From Lachnoclostridium sp. An118 (lineage in GTDB: Bacteria; Bacillota; Clostridia; Lachnospirales; Lachnospiraceae): a stretch of 64,000 bases of DNA. Below the pieces are notes generated by a model that saw only the letters and a program-made list of their open reading frames with translations, searched no databases and was not told the origin of the DNA. The translations under genes and the position numbers were made by a program. Below are positions 24,834-33,052 of the stretch, one piece after another (position 1 is the stretch's first letter; each line of letters opens with the position of its first letter). The DNA lies in NCBI RefSeq assembly GCF_002160985.1, contig NZ_NFLQ01000014.1:32440-96439 (forward strand). Reading direction: 5' to 3'.

Positions 24834-25766
24834 ATGCCAGCATTATTAGATAAGATAACAGAACAGGTGCTGCGGCAGATAGACAGCGGCTCCGGATTTA
24901 AACAGGAGGGCGCGTTCAATCTCCGGCAGAACGGAGTCTCCCTGTGCCACGGCAGCACGGAGCACATCAAGATAAAGAAAAAGGAAGACAAGCCCGGTAT
25001 AGATGTGTATATAGACGGGGATACAAAGGGCGAGCAGGTGCATATCCCGGTGGTGGTGAGCACCTCCGGTATGGTGGATATCGTGTACAATGACTTCTAC
25101 ATCGCCGACGGAGCGGACGTCACCATTGTGGCCGGCTGCGGCATCCACAACAGCGGCTGCAACGAGAGCCGCCATGACGGCATCCACGCCTTCCACGTGG
25201 GGAAGGGGGCCAATGTCCGCTACGAGGAAAAGCATTACGGCGAGGGCGAGGGGACCGGAGCAAGGGTCCTGAACCCGGTGACAAAGATTTATATGGAGGA
25301 AGATTCCATGTTCACCCTGGACACTGCCCAGATCAAGGGCGTGGACTCCACCGTACGGGAGACGGAGGTGACCATGGGGGCGAACGCCAGGCTCTATGTG
25401 GTGGAGAAGCTGATGACCCACGACAGACAGAAGGCGGAGTCCAATATGGCCGTTTACATGAAGGGGGAGGGAAGCTCCGCCCAGATCATTTCCAGGTCTG
25501 TGGCCAAGGGAAGCTCTACTCAGGTCTTCCACCCCAGGGCTGTGGGAGAGGCCAAATGCCACGCCCATATCCAGTGTGATTCCATCATCATGGATGAGGC
25601 CCAGGTGCGGTCCATCCCTGAGATAGACGCCCGCCATCTGGACGCGGCCATCATCCACGAGGCGGCTATCGGAAGGATCAACAACGAGCAGCTCATCAAG
25701 CTGCGCACCTTCGGAATGACCGAGGAGGAGGCAGAGGGCGTGATCGTGGAAGCATTTTTGAACTAG
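24834..25766 (+). CDS. SufB/SufD-like scaffold protein (SmsB-like)
   Basis: About 310 aa, shorter than SufB (about 470) because the N-terminal region is missing. The beta-helix core is present (VDIVYNDFYIADGADVTIVAGCGIHN, read as NDFYIADGADVTIV and AGCGIHNSG), with ARLYVVEKLMTHDRQKAE and the C-terminal HEAAIGRINNEQLIKLRTFGMTEEEAE. The conserved C-terminal EA(A/S)IG(R/K)I signature is clear. No sufS, sufU or sufD lies nearby, so this is a two-gene sufC-sufB system of the type called SMS in anaerobes. Confidence 0.88.
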   Translation: MPALLDKITEQVLRQIDSGSGFKQEGAFNLRQNGVSLCHGSTEHIKIKKKEDKPGIDVYIDGDTKGEQVHIPVVVSTSGMVDIVYNDFYIADGADVTIVAGCGIHNSGCNESRHDGIHAFHVGKGANVRYEEKHYGEGEGTGARVLNPVTKIYMEEDSMFTLDTAQIKGVDSTVRETEVTMGANARLYVVEKLMTHDRQKAESNMAVYMKGEGSSAQIISRSVAKGSSTQVFHPRAVGEAKCHAHIQCDSIIMDEAQVRSIPEIDARHLDAAIIHEAAIGRINNEQLIKLRTFGMTEEEAEGVIVEAFLN

Positions 25767-25780
25767 AGAAGGGACAAGCT

Positions 25781-27199
25781 ATGAAAAAGTATGACGTCAT
25801 TATCATCGGAGCAGGCCCGTCCGGGATTTTCTGTGCCTGCCGCCTGAAAGAACTGCATCCGGACATGAAGATACTCATGATCGAGAAGGGGCGGTCCATA
25901 GAGGACCGCTCCTGCCCCAAGCGGGTGACAAAGGAGTGCGTGGGGTGCCGGCCCTGCTCCATCACCACCGGATTTGCCGGGGCGGGAGCCTTCTCTGACG
26001 GGAAGCTTTCCCTCTCCCCGGATGTGGGAGGCACTCTGCCGGAGATACTGGGGTACGACAGGACGCAGGAGCTGATCCGCAGGGCGGATGAGATATACCT
26101 GAAATTCGGTGCGGACAAAAAGGTCTACGGCATCGATGACCCGGATGCCATCGACACCATCCGGGCAAAGGCCATCCGTGCCAACCTGAAGCTCATCGAG
26201 TGCCCCATCCGCCATCTGGGGACGGAAGAAGGCTACAAGATCTACGCAAGGCTCCAGCAGCATCTGCTGGACGTGGGTGTGGAGATCTTGTTCCGCACCA
26301 TGGTCCGCGACATCCTGGCGGAGGACGGACGGGCTGTCGGCGTTGTGACGGAGGACGGGCAGGAATACCGGGCCGGGGCCATTGCAGCCGGGGTGGGAAG
26401 AGAGGGCTCTGAGTGGTTCGCAAAGCTGTGCGAAAAGCATCAGATCCGGACACGGAGCGGCACGGTGGACGTGGGCGTCCGGGTAGAGGTCCGGGACGAG
26501 GTCATGAAGGAGCTGAACGAGAAGCTCTACGAGGCCAAGCTTGTCTACTATACTCCCACGTTTGACGACAAGGTGCGGGTGTTCTGCACCAACCCCTCAG
26601 GGGAGGTGGCCACAGAGTACTACGACGGGGGGCTTGCCGTTGTGAACGGACACGCTTACAAATCTCAGGATATGAAGACGCGGAACACCAATTTTGCTCT
26701 TCTTGTGTCCAAGAATTTTACCGAGCCCTTCAAGTCTCCCATTGAATATGGAAAACACATTGCCCGGCTTGGGAATATGCTGAGCGGGGGAAAAATCCTC
26801 GTGCAGAGGTACGGGGACCTGAAGAGGGGGCGCCGGACAACAGAGGAGCGTCTGGTGCGCAGCAACGTGGTGCCCACACTGAAGGATGCGGTCCCGGGAG
26901 ACCTTTCGCTCGTGCTGCCCCACCGGATCATGACAGCTATCCAGGAGATGATACAGGCGCTGGACAGGGTGACGCCCGGCATTGCCAGCGATGAGACGCT
27001 GCTCTACGGGGTGGAGGTGAAGTTTTACTCCAACAAGGTGGTGACAGACAGGCAGTTCCACACCTCTCTATCCGGGCTCTACGCCATGGGAGACGGAGCT
27101 TCCATCACAAGAGGGCTGATGCAGGCCTCGGCCAACGGCCTGTGCGTGGCGGAATGCATTGCGGACGAGAGGGAAGAGGGCTGTGTATCCGCGGATTAG
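25781..27199 (+). CDS. FAD-dependent dehydrogenase-like flavoprotein
   Basis: A cytosolic protein of 472 residues. The FAD-binding GxGxxG is at residues 9-14 (IIIGAGPSGIFCACRL), followed by an acidic residue (MIEKGRS). A Cys cluster CPKRVTKECVGCRPC at about 46-60 and the GAGAFSDGKLSLSPDVGG stretch are characteristic of the large uncharacterised FAD-dependent family related to B. subtilis-type NAD(P)/FAD oxidoreductases. The C-terminal GLYAMGDGASITRGLMQA closes the FAD site. Substrate unknown. It is 14 bp after the sufB-like gene, and the Cys cluster may bind metal, so a link with Fe-S work is possible but unproven. Confidence 0.82.
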   Translation: MKKYDVIIIGAGPSGIFCACRLKELHPDMKILMIEKGRSIEDRSCPKRVTKECVGCRPCSITTGFAGAGAFSDGKLSLSPDVGGTLPEILGYDRTQELIRRADEIYLKFGADKKVYGIDDPDAIDTIRAKAIRANLKLIECPIRHLGTEEGYKIYARLQQHLLDVGVEILFRTMVRDILAEDGRAVGVVTEDGQEYRAGAIAAGVGREGSEWFAKLCEKHQIRTRSGTVDVGVRVEVRDEVMKELNEKLYEAKLVYYTPTFDDKVRVFCTNPSGEVATEYYDGGLAVVNGHAYKSQDMKTRNTNFALLVSKNFTEPFKSPIEYGKHIARLGNMLSGGKILVQRYGDLKRGRRTTEERLVRSNVVPTLKDAVPGDLSLVLPHRIMTAIQEMIQALDRVTPGIASDETLLYGVEVKFYSNKVVTDRQFHTSLSGLYAMGDGASITRGLMQASANGLCVAECIADEREEGCVSAD

Positions 27200-27228
27200 G
27201 CGGTATCATATAAGTTCATAAATGCCAG

Positions 27229-27264
27229 CGCCCGGCTCTTGTATTTTTACAGGCCGGGCGTTAT
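27229..27264 (+). terminator. Terminator before the thiamine salvage operon
   Basis: CGCCCGGC at 27229-27236 pairs with GCCGGGCG at 27253-27260, followed by TTAT. No TPP riboswitch (CTGAGA motif) is seen between here and thiM. Confidence 0.65.
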
Positions 27265-27369
27265 ACTGTAACTAATTTTCCGGCAGCGGCCGGGACAAAA
27301 AAGACAGGGAGGAAAGCAGGCAAACTAATGCGGGGAGAAAAGACTGGAAAAGAAAACAGGCGGGGAAGC

Positions 27370-28212
27370 ATGGACGGACAGACAGCGGGACAGCTGGCGG
27401 AGCAGACGGCCTGGCTGCTGTCAGAGCTGAAGAGGAAAAGGCCTCTCGTCCACTGCATCACCAACTATGTGACAGCCAATGACTGTGCCAATATCCTCCT
27501 TGCCATTGGGGCATCCCCCATCATGGCGGACGACCCGGAGGAGACAGAGGAGATCGCGGCGGCGGCCTCCGCCCTTGTCCTCAACATGGGCACCCCCTCC
27601 AGGCGGAAGCTGGAGGGCATGGTCCGTGCCGGAAAGAAGGCCAATGAAAAAGGGATCCCCGTGATCCTGGACCCGGTGGGGGCGGGGGCCTCCCGGCTCA
27701 GACAGGAGATGACAGAGCGGCTCATCCGGGAGGTCAGGGTGGATATCCTGCGGGGCAATGTGTCGGAGATTTCCTTTGCGGCGGGCCTCGCCTCCTGTGA
27801 AAAGGGCGTGGATGTGTCCGAGGCAGACCGGGGGATTGACCGGACAGAGGCGGCCCTGGCTGCGGCCAGGCGGCTTGGCTGTACCGTGGCGGTGACCGGC
27901 GAGGCGGACGTGGTGACAGATGGAAAGCATATGGCGAGGATACGGGGCGGCAGCGCCATGATGGCCCGGGTGACCGGGACGGGCTGCATGACCAGCGCCC
28001 TGGCCGGGGCCTTTGCAGGAGCCGCAGGGGACAGCGGAGAGGTCTTCTCCGCTGCCGTGGCCGCCCTGGCGGCCATGGGGATCGCCGGGGAGACGGCCTT
28101 TGAGAAGGCGGGGCACCTGGGGTGCGGAAGCTTCCACATGGCCCTCCTTGACGCTGTGGGAGGACTGAGTGAAAAAAGTATAAGGGAGAGAGCAGACATT
28201 GAAGAAAGATAA
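27370..28212 (+). CDS. thiM: Hydroxyethylthiazole kinase
   Basis: Salvages 4-methyl-5-(2-hydroxyethyl)thiazole by phosphorylation. Ribokinase-like fold, 280 aa. Landmarks: [50 protein letters not shown] and [13 protein letters not shown] (anion hole/catalytic). ATG 27370 has a purine-rich AGGCGGGGAAG before it; the ATG at 27328 is an alternative with a poorly spaced site. First gene of thiM-thiE-HAD-thiD. Confidence 0.93.
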   Translation: MDGQTAGQLAEQTAWLLSELKRKRPLVHCITNYVTANDCANILLAIGASPIMADDPEETEEIAAAASALVLNMGTPSRRKLEGMVRAGKKANEKGIPVILDPVGAGASRLRQEMTERLIREVRVDILRGNVSEISFAAGLASCEKGVDVSEADRGIDRTEAALAAARRLGCTVAVTGEADVVTDGKHMARIRGGSAMMARVTGTGCMTSALAGAFAGAAGDSGEVFSAAVAALAAMGIAGETAFEKAGHLGCGSFHMALLDAVGGLSEKSIRERADIEER

Positions 28213-28828
28213 GATTGATTACACGTTATATCTGTGCACGGACCGGGGACTCATGAGCACGGACACCCTGGAGGAGGCGGTGGAGCAGGCAGTCAGGGGA
28301 GGCTGCACGGTAGTGCAGCTCCGTGAGAAGGACTGCACATCCCTGGAGTTTTATGAGACAGCGCAGAGGGTCAGGCAGATAACGGACAGGTATCAGGTTC
28401 CCCTCATCATCAACGACCGGGTGGACATTGCCCTGGCTGTGGATGCGGACGGCGTCCATGTGGGACAGGACGACCTGCCGGCAAAGGAGGTCAGGAGGAT
28501 ACTGGGCCCGGACAAGGTGGTGGGCGTTTCCGCCGGCTGTGTGGAGGAGGCCGTGAAGGCGGCGGCAGACGGGGCGGACTATCTTGGCGTGGGGGCCATG
28601 TACGCCACCAGCACCAAGGAGGACGCGGATGTCACCTCCCGGGAGGAGCTCCTTAAGATACGGGAGAGTGTTGACCTTCCTATTGTGGTCATCGGCGGCA
28701 TCAACCAGCAGACCTATCAGAACTTTAAAGGCATCGGCATCGACGGCCTGGCCGTGGTGTCCGCTGTGATCGCGGCGAAGGACATAGAGGCGGCAGCCCG
28801 GGAGCTGTCGGAAGGTTTCCGCAGCTGA
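28199..28828 (+). CDS. thiE: Thiamine phosphate synthase
   Basis: Joins HMP-diphosphate and thiazole phosphate to thiamine monophosphate; TIM barrel of 209 aa. Motifs: [42 protein letters not shown] (read in parts NDRVDIAL and [11 protein letters not shown]), [14 protein letters not shown] and VVIGGINQQ. Starts at TTG 28199 within the end of thiM, with AAGGGAGAG about 10 bp upstream. Confidence 0.94.
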   Translation: MKKDKIDYTLYLCTDRGLMSTDTLEEAVEQAVRGGCTVVQLREKDCTSLEFYETAQRVRQITDRYQVPLIINDRVDIALAVDADGVHVGQDDLPAKEVRRILGPDKVVGVSAGCVEEAVKAAADGADYLGVGAMYATSTKEDADVTSREELLKIRESVDLPIVVIGGINQQTYQNFKGIGIDGLAVVSAVIAAKDIEAAARELSEGFRS

Positions 28829-28857
28829 AAAGAGAAGGACAGGAGAGGAACCGGAAG

Positions 28858-29526
28858 ATGATAAAATACAACGGGAAAATGTGGGAGGGCGCAGTGTTTG
28901 ACCTGGACGGGACCATCCTGGACTCCATGTGGATCTGGGAGAGCGTGGACGGCAGGTTCCTGACCCGGCACGGGCTTCCCATTGAGGAGAGTTATCTGAA
29001 AGCGCTGACCAATATGAATTTCCCCCAGGCAGCTGCCTACACAAAGAAGCGGTATGCCATGGAGGAGAGCGAGGCGGCCATCATGGAGGAGTGGTTTGCC
29101 CTGGCAAGAGGAATGTACGAGCGGGAGATCGGGCTTAAGCCTCACGCTGCGGAGTACCTGGAATATCTCCACAGAGTGGGAGTGAAGATTGCCGCGGCCA
29201 CATCCTCGGAGCCGGTCCTCTTTGAGGCGGCCTTGAAAAATAACGGCATTTACGATTATTTTCATGCCTTTGCCCTGTCCTCGGAGACGCCCCACGGCAA
29301 AGACACGCCGGAGGTGTACTGCCTGGCGGCAGAGCGGCTGGGAACGAAGCCGGGCAGCAGCATCGTATTTGAGGATATCCTGAAGGGGATACAGAATGCC
29401 AGAGAGGCGGGATTTTACACCGTGGCCGTGGAGGATAAGTCTGCTGCGGAGGAGATGGAGCTGATCCGGGCAGAGGCGGATGTGTACATTACAGACTACA
29501 GGCAGATGAAGGAGATAGAGAAATGA
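28858..29526 (+). CDS. HAD superfamily hydrolase (subfamily IA)
   Basis: A phosphatase/phosphoglucomutase-type HAD protein of 222 aa. Motif I VFDLDGTILDSMWIW (DxD), motif II AAATSSEP, motif III/IV with GTKPGSSIVFEDILKGIQNA. The cap domain between residues 18 and 85 is alpha-helical. Encoded inside the thiamine salvage operon and overlapping thiD by 4 bp, so a role as a phosphatase for a thiamine-pathway phosphate is attractive but only inferred. Confidence 0.88.
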   Translation: MIKYNGKMWEGAVFDLDGTILDSMWIWESVDGRFLTRHGLPIEESYLKALTNMNFPQAAAYTKKRYAMEESEAAIMEEWFALARGMYEREIGLKPHAAEYLEYLHRVGVKIAAATSSEPVLFEAALKNNGIYDYFHAFALSSETPHGKDTPEVYCLAAERLGTKPGSSIVFEDILKGIQNAREAGFYTVAVEDKSAAEEMELIRAEADVYITDYRQMKEIEK

Positions 29527-30323
29527 AGAGGAAATGTGTACTCACCATAGCCGGGAGTGACTGCAGCGGCGGCGCGGGCATCCAGGCGGACATGAAGACA
29601 ATGCAGGCAAACGGGGTGTACGCCATGAGCGCGGTGACGGCCCTGACAGCCCAGAATACCACCGGCGTGTACGGGATCATGGAGTCCTCGCCGGAGTTCC
29701 TTGAGAGTCAGCTTCACTGCATTTTTACAGATATTTTCCCGGACGCGGTGAAGATCGGCATGGTCTCCTCCGCCCCCCTCATCCGGGTGATCGGGGACAG
29801 CCTGACAAAGTGGAAGGCCTCGAATATCGTGGTGGATCCGGTGATGGTCTCCACGAGCGGCAGCCGGCTCCTCCGGGAGGATGCCCAGGCGGCCCTCATG
29901 GAGAGGCTCCTGCCCCTGGCGTCCGTGATCACCCCCAACATCCCGGAGGCGGAGGTGCTGACAGGCAGGTCCATCACTGGCGAGGCACAGATGGAGGAGG
30001 CGGCCAGGAGGCTGGGAGAGATGTATCCCGGAGCGGTGCTGATCAAGGGAGGACATCAGGTCAGCGATGCCAACGACCTGCTGTATGACAGGGGACGGCT
30101 GGTCTGGCTGCGGGGAGAGCGCATCGACAACCCCAACACCCACGGGACCGGCTGTACTCTCTCCTCCGCCATCGCCAGCAACCTGGCGAAGGGCTTTCCC
30201 ATGGAGGAGAGCATCCGCAGGGCAAAGGTCTATATCTCCGGAGCCCTGCGCGCCGGACTTGACCTGGGCCGGGGAAGCGGCCCCATGGACCACGGCTACG
30301 CGATCCCGGAGACGGACTTTTAG
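29523..30323 (+). CDS. thiD: Hydroxymethylpyrimidine/phosphomethylpyrimidine kinase
   Basis: Phosphorylates HMP and HMP-phosphate for thiamine synthesis; ribokinase fold, 266 aa. Seen: TIAGSDCSGGAGIQADMKT, YAMSAVTALTAQNTTGV, VVDPVMVSTSGSRLL, VITPNIPEAEVLTG, VLIKGGHQ and NTHGTGCTLSSAIA. ATG overlaps the HAD stop (ATGA). Last of the four-gene thi unit. Confidence 0.95.
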   Translation: MKRKCVLTIAGSDCSGGAGIQADMKTMQANGVYAMSAVTALTAQNTTGVYGIMESSPEFLESQLHCIFTDIFPDAVKIGMVSSAPLIRVIGDSLTKWKASNIVVDPVMVSTSGSRLLREDAQAALMERLLPLASVITPNIPEAEVLTGRSITGEAQMEEAARRLGEMYPGAVLIKGGHQVSDANDLLYDRGRLVWLRGERIDNPNTHGTGCTLSSAIASNLAKGFPMEESIRRAKVYISGALRAGLDLGRGSGPMDHGYAIPETDF

Positions 30324-30347
30324 CCGGGGCGGAAAGAGAAGGTGGAT

Positions 30348-31247
30348 ATGAAAAAGAAAAAAAGATGGAGAAAGCGCTGGAGAGTCATGGGGAGGGCGCT
30401 CCACATGGAGATACGGGAGCATAAGAGCTCCTTTATGGTCTATGTGGTCCTGAGGGCCCTCGTCATCATCATGATGGTCCTGCAGATCTTAAACCGCAAT
30501 TTTGAGAATGTGTTCCTGTGCGCGCTGACCCTGGCACTGCTCATCGTGCCCAGCTTCATACAGGTGAACCTGAAGATCGAGCTGCCCACCGGTCTGGAGA
30601 TCATACTCCTGCTCTTTATATTTGCGGCGGAGATATTGGGGGAGATACAGGCCTACTACATACGCATCCCCCAGTGGGACACAGCTCTCCACACGGTGAA
30701 CGGCTTCCTGATGGCGGCCATCGGCTTTTCCCTTGTGGACATACTGAACCGGAATAAGAGGTTTTCCATCCAGCTCTCACCGGTCTTTGTGTCCATAGTG
30801 GCCTTCTGCTTTTCCATGACCATCGGCGTGGTGTGGGAGTTCTTTGAGTTTGCTATGGACAAGCTCTTTCTGCTGGACATGCAGAAGGATACCGTGCTGC
30901 ATACCATCAGTACGGTGATGCTGGATCCCACAGGCGGCAATCACACCGTCATCATCCGGGATATCACGGATGCGGCGGTGAACGGGGAAAGCCTGGGCCT
31001 TGGCGGGTATCTGGATATCGGCCTCAACGACACCATGGAGGACCTGTTTGTCAATTTTGTCGGCGCTGTGGTCTTCTCTGTCATAGGCTACTTCTATGTG
31101 AAGAAAAGAGGGCAGGGGAAATTTGCCTCCCGCCTGATCCCAAGACCCAAGGAGGCGGAGCGTGATTTCCTGGAAAAAGCTATGGAGGAGGCGGAGAAAA
31201 AGCCGGAGGATGGTCCGGAAGCCGCCGCAGACACAGAAAAATCTTAA
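30348..31247 (+). CDS. DUF2238-like integral membrane protein
   Basis: A polytopic protein of about 299 residues with a very basic N-terminus (KKKKRWRKRWRVMG) and five to six membrane segments between residues 30 and 260. HTVNGFLMAAIGFSLVDI, WEFFEFAMDKLF and NDTMEDLFVNFVGAVVFS match the His/Gly, Trp-Glu and Asp-Thr patterns of the YjdF/DUF2238 group, whose function is not known. Acidic C-terminal tail. GTG 30342 is an alternative start. Follows thiD by 24 bp and may be in the same transcript. Confidence 0.7.
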   Translation: MKKKKRWRKRWRVMGRALHMEIREHKSSFMVYVVLRALVIIMMVLQILNRNFENVFLCALTLALLIVPSFIQVNLKIELPTGLEIILLLFIFAAEILGEIQAYYIRIPQWDTALHTVNGFLMAAIGFSLVDILNRNKRFSIQLSPVFVSIVAFCFSMTIGVVWEFFEFAMDKLFLLDMQKDTVLHTISTVMLDPTGGNHTVIIRDITDAAVNGESLGLGGYLDIGLNDTMEDLFVNFVGAVVFSVIGYFYVKKRGQGKFASRLIPRPKEAERDFLEKAMEEAEKKPEDGPEAAADTEKS

Positions 31248-31269
31248 AATTTACACAGGCTGAACAAAG

Positions 31270-31315
31270 AATCCTCACGTTTCCGACTGTATAATAAAAG
31301 TCGGAAAGTGAGGAT
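31270..31315 (+). promoter_or_regulatory. Long hairpin covering the ribosome site of the 31322 gene
   Basis: ATCCTCAC (31271-31278) and TTCCGAC (31281-31287) pair with GTCGGAA (31300-31306) and GTGAGGAT (31308-31315). The loop contains TATAAT. The GTGAGG that would serve the GTG start at 31322 is inside the stem. It may work as a terminator of the upstream unit, as a translation-blocking structure, or both. Confidence 0.5.
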
Positions 31316-31321
31316 TTTAAT

Positions 31322-32116
31322 GTGCGGAAAAAAACAGTATTTGCAGGTTTGGCCCTGGCCCTGGCGGTAGGCTCTGCAGGATGCGGGGCGCAGGAGGAGC
31401 AGGGGCAGGAGAGCGACGGACAGGAAAGCGGGATGACAGAGGAGGAGGGACTCTATGTAGTCCTTGGGAATGACAGCGACGGGCTGGACTTTATGTATTA
31501 CTACGACAACAGCGGCGTTCTCCGGGGCGAGGTCCCCATCATCGGTTACCGCAGCCACCGACTCCTCTTCTCGGAGGAGGGCATGTACTTCAGCATATCC
31601 GAGATGGAGATGGCGCGGATGGATGAGCTGGGTCAGGTCACGGCCGTCTACGATCTGGGGCAGTATGAGCTGCACCACGACTACGTCTTTGACGATGACG
31701 GGAATATCCTGCTCCTGGCCACGGACACAGAGCAGGACAGTGTGGAGGATGAGAGCCTGCCGGAGGGACAGTATTACCTTTACATGTTCAACAACAATAT
31801 CGGCGTCAGCGAGACCCGGCCGGATTTTGACTGGAGCATTATCGACGGTATCCAGAGTGAGGCTGTGGACGGGACCACGTCCTACTATTACAAATATCTG
31901 GTGGATGAGACCTCCGGAAGCTATGAGCTCGTGGAAAGCTTTGAGCTCCCCTACTCGGGCTATGTCAGCAGCGTGCAGGAGATCGGGGACAATGTGGTGG
32001 CTGACAGCGGCATGCAGGGCATCTGGGGCGAGTACGACAGCGAGAACGATCTGATCAGATCCTTCACCATGGAAAAGGAAAGCTTTATTTACAGAGTATA
32101 CAAATACGAATTATAA
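31322..32116 (+). CDS. Putative lipoprotein resembling the two ends of an arylsulfotransferase-like protein
   Basis: A 264-residue exported protein: signal peptide (residues 4-20) and lipobox ending SAG-C21, then an acidic low-complexity linker. Residues 60-135 (LLFSEEGMYFS, ELHHDYVFDDDGNILLLATD) and 150-264 (YMFNNNIGVSETRPDFDWS, YYYKYLVDE, PYSGYVSSVQ, FIYRVYKYEL) look to me like the beginning and end of the beta-propeller of clostridial aryl-sulfate sulfotransferase-like proteins, with the catalytic centre absent. The similarity is from memory. GTG start; the ribosome site is in a hairpin. Confidence 0.6.
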   Translation: MRKKTVFAGLALALAVGSAGCGAQEEQGQESDGQESGMTEEEGLYVVLGNDSDGLDFMYYYDNSGVLRGEVPIIGYRSHRLLFSEEGMYFSISEMEMARMDELGQVTAVYDLGQYELHHDYVFDDDGNILLLATDTEQDSVEDESLPEGQYYLYMFNNNIGVSETRPDFDWSIIDGIQSEAVDGTTSYYYKYLVDETSGSYELVESFELPYSGYVSSVQEIGDNVVADSGMQGIWGEYDSENDLIRSFTMEKESFIYRVYKYEL

Positions 32117-32170
32117 CCCATACTATCTGCAGCAGTAAAAGCAAATATACCAGGAAGGGGCCAAGAACGT

Positions 32171-32602
32171 ATGGGTGAGCAGACAAGGAAACTTTTGGAA
32201 GAATGCAGCAAAGGCTGCAAGATGGCTGCAGAAAGTATTGATCAGATACGGGAGCATATAAAGGACAGGAAGATGCAGGAGCTGGTCAGCGGATACAGGA
32301 AAAAGCACAGGGATCTGGAAAGGGAAGCGGACAGGCTTCTGGCGGAGGAAGGTGAAGAGGAGCCCCAGGCCGGGCTGGCCGTCTCGGCCATGTCCTGGAT
32401 CACTACCAATGTCAAACTTCTGATAGACGAGAGCGGCAGCCAGATCGCAAAGCTTCTTATGGACGGCTGCAATATGGGGATCCAGGGGATTACAGAGGCA
32501 CAGAACAGGTACAAGGAGGCATCCAGAGAGAGCCGTTCCCTGGCGGAGAAGCTGGTGAAGCTGGAAGAACAATTTTCAAAGGATCTGAAAGTATATTTAT
32601 AG
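32171..32602 (+). CDS. Small all-helical protein, possible ferritin-like/DUF2383 fold
   Basis: A 143-residue soluble protein composed of four amphipathic helices (KLLEECSKGCKMAAESIDQI; KMQELVSGYRKKHRDLERE; AVSAMSWITTNVKLLID; SLAEKLVKLEEQFSKDL). Heptad-like spacing and an AMSWI segment in helix three resemble the four-helix DUF2383 group. No metal-binding ExxH is seen. AGGAAGGGG lies before the ATG. Function unknown; ends in a terminator, so it is a separate unit from the V-ATPase genes. Confidence 0.7.
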   Translation: MGEQTRKLLEECSKGCKMAAESIDQIREHIKDRKMQELVSGYRKKHRDLEREADRLLAEEGEEEPQAGLAVSAMSWITTNVKLLIDESGSQIAKLLMDGCNMGIQGITEAQNRYKEASRESRSLAEKLVKLEEQFSKDLKVYL

Positions 32603-32609
32603 GGAAAAG

Positions 32610-32643
32610 GCACTGATTTCAGACATGAGATCAGTGCTATTTT
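32610..32643 (+). terminator. Terminator before the V-ATPase operon
   Basis: GCACTGAT at 32610-32617 pairs with ATCAGTGC at 32630-32637, followed by TATTTT. Confidence 0.85.
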
Positions 32644-32670
32644 CATATGCTGAAATATTGCTGAAAGTGA

Positions 32671-32698
32671 TTGATTTTTTCTTCAAAAGGTGTATCAT
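32671..32698 (+). promoter_or_regulatory. Probable promoter of the V-ATPase operon
   Basis: TTGATT at 32671-32676 and TATCAT at 32693-32698 with a 16-bp spacer, 40 bp before the first ATPase gene and downstream of a terminator. Confidence 0.5.
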
Positions 32699-32737
32699 TA
32701 GAGTAAATTGGCATTTCGTACAAAAAGGAGGCTTTCT

Positions 32738-33049
32738 ATGGACTCAGTTATCGGCAGATTAACGGAAATCGAGGATGCAGCCTCTGCCATTGTGGCTCAT
32801 GCTCAGGAGCAGAAGGCAGAGCTGGACAGGGAGTATGAAGACAGAAAAAAAGCCTTTGACAGGCAACTGGAGGAGGAGACAGAGAAGAAACTGCAGGCCA
32901 TCCGGGACGAGCTGGAGGAGGAAAAGAAGAGACTTCTTGGCGGACAGATGGAGGGAAGCCAGGGCTCCATAGCTCTCCTTAAACAGGAGTATGAGGCAAA
33001 TCATACCAGATATGCCAAGGAGATACTGGCCCGCATGACAGAGGTGTAG
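32738..33049 (+). CDS. V-type ATPase peripheral-stalk subunit G/H
   Basis: A 103-residue coiled-coil protein (LTEIEDAASAIVAHAQEQKA, then a long E/K/R-rich helix to residue 80). It corresponds to the small stalk subunit (NtpF/AhaH type) that pairs with subunit E to link the V1 head to subunit I. AAAAAGGAGG is 8 bp before ATG 32738. First gene of the nine-gene operon. Confidence 0.82.
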   Translation: MDSVIGRLTEIEDAASAIVAHAQEQKAELDREYEDRKKAFDRQLEEETEKKLQAIRDELEEEKKRLLGGQMEGSQGSIALLKQEYEANHTRYAKEILARMTEV

Positions 33050-33052
33050 CTT

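Noticed and set aside
27200..27369. TPP riboswitch before thiM
   Set aside because: No CTGAGA or ACCTGAT-type core motifs were found; only a terminator hairpin is present.
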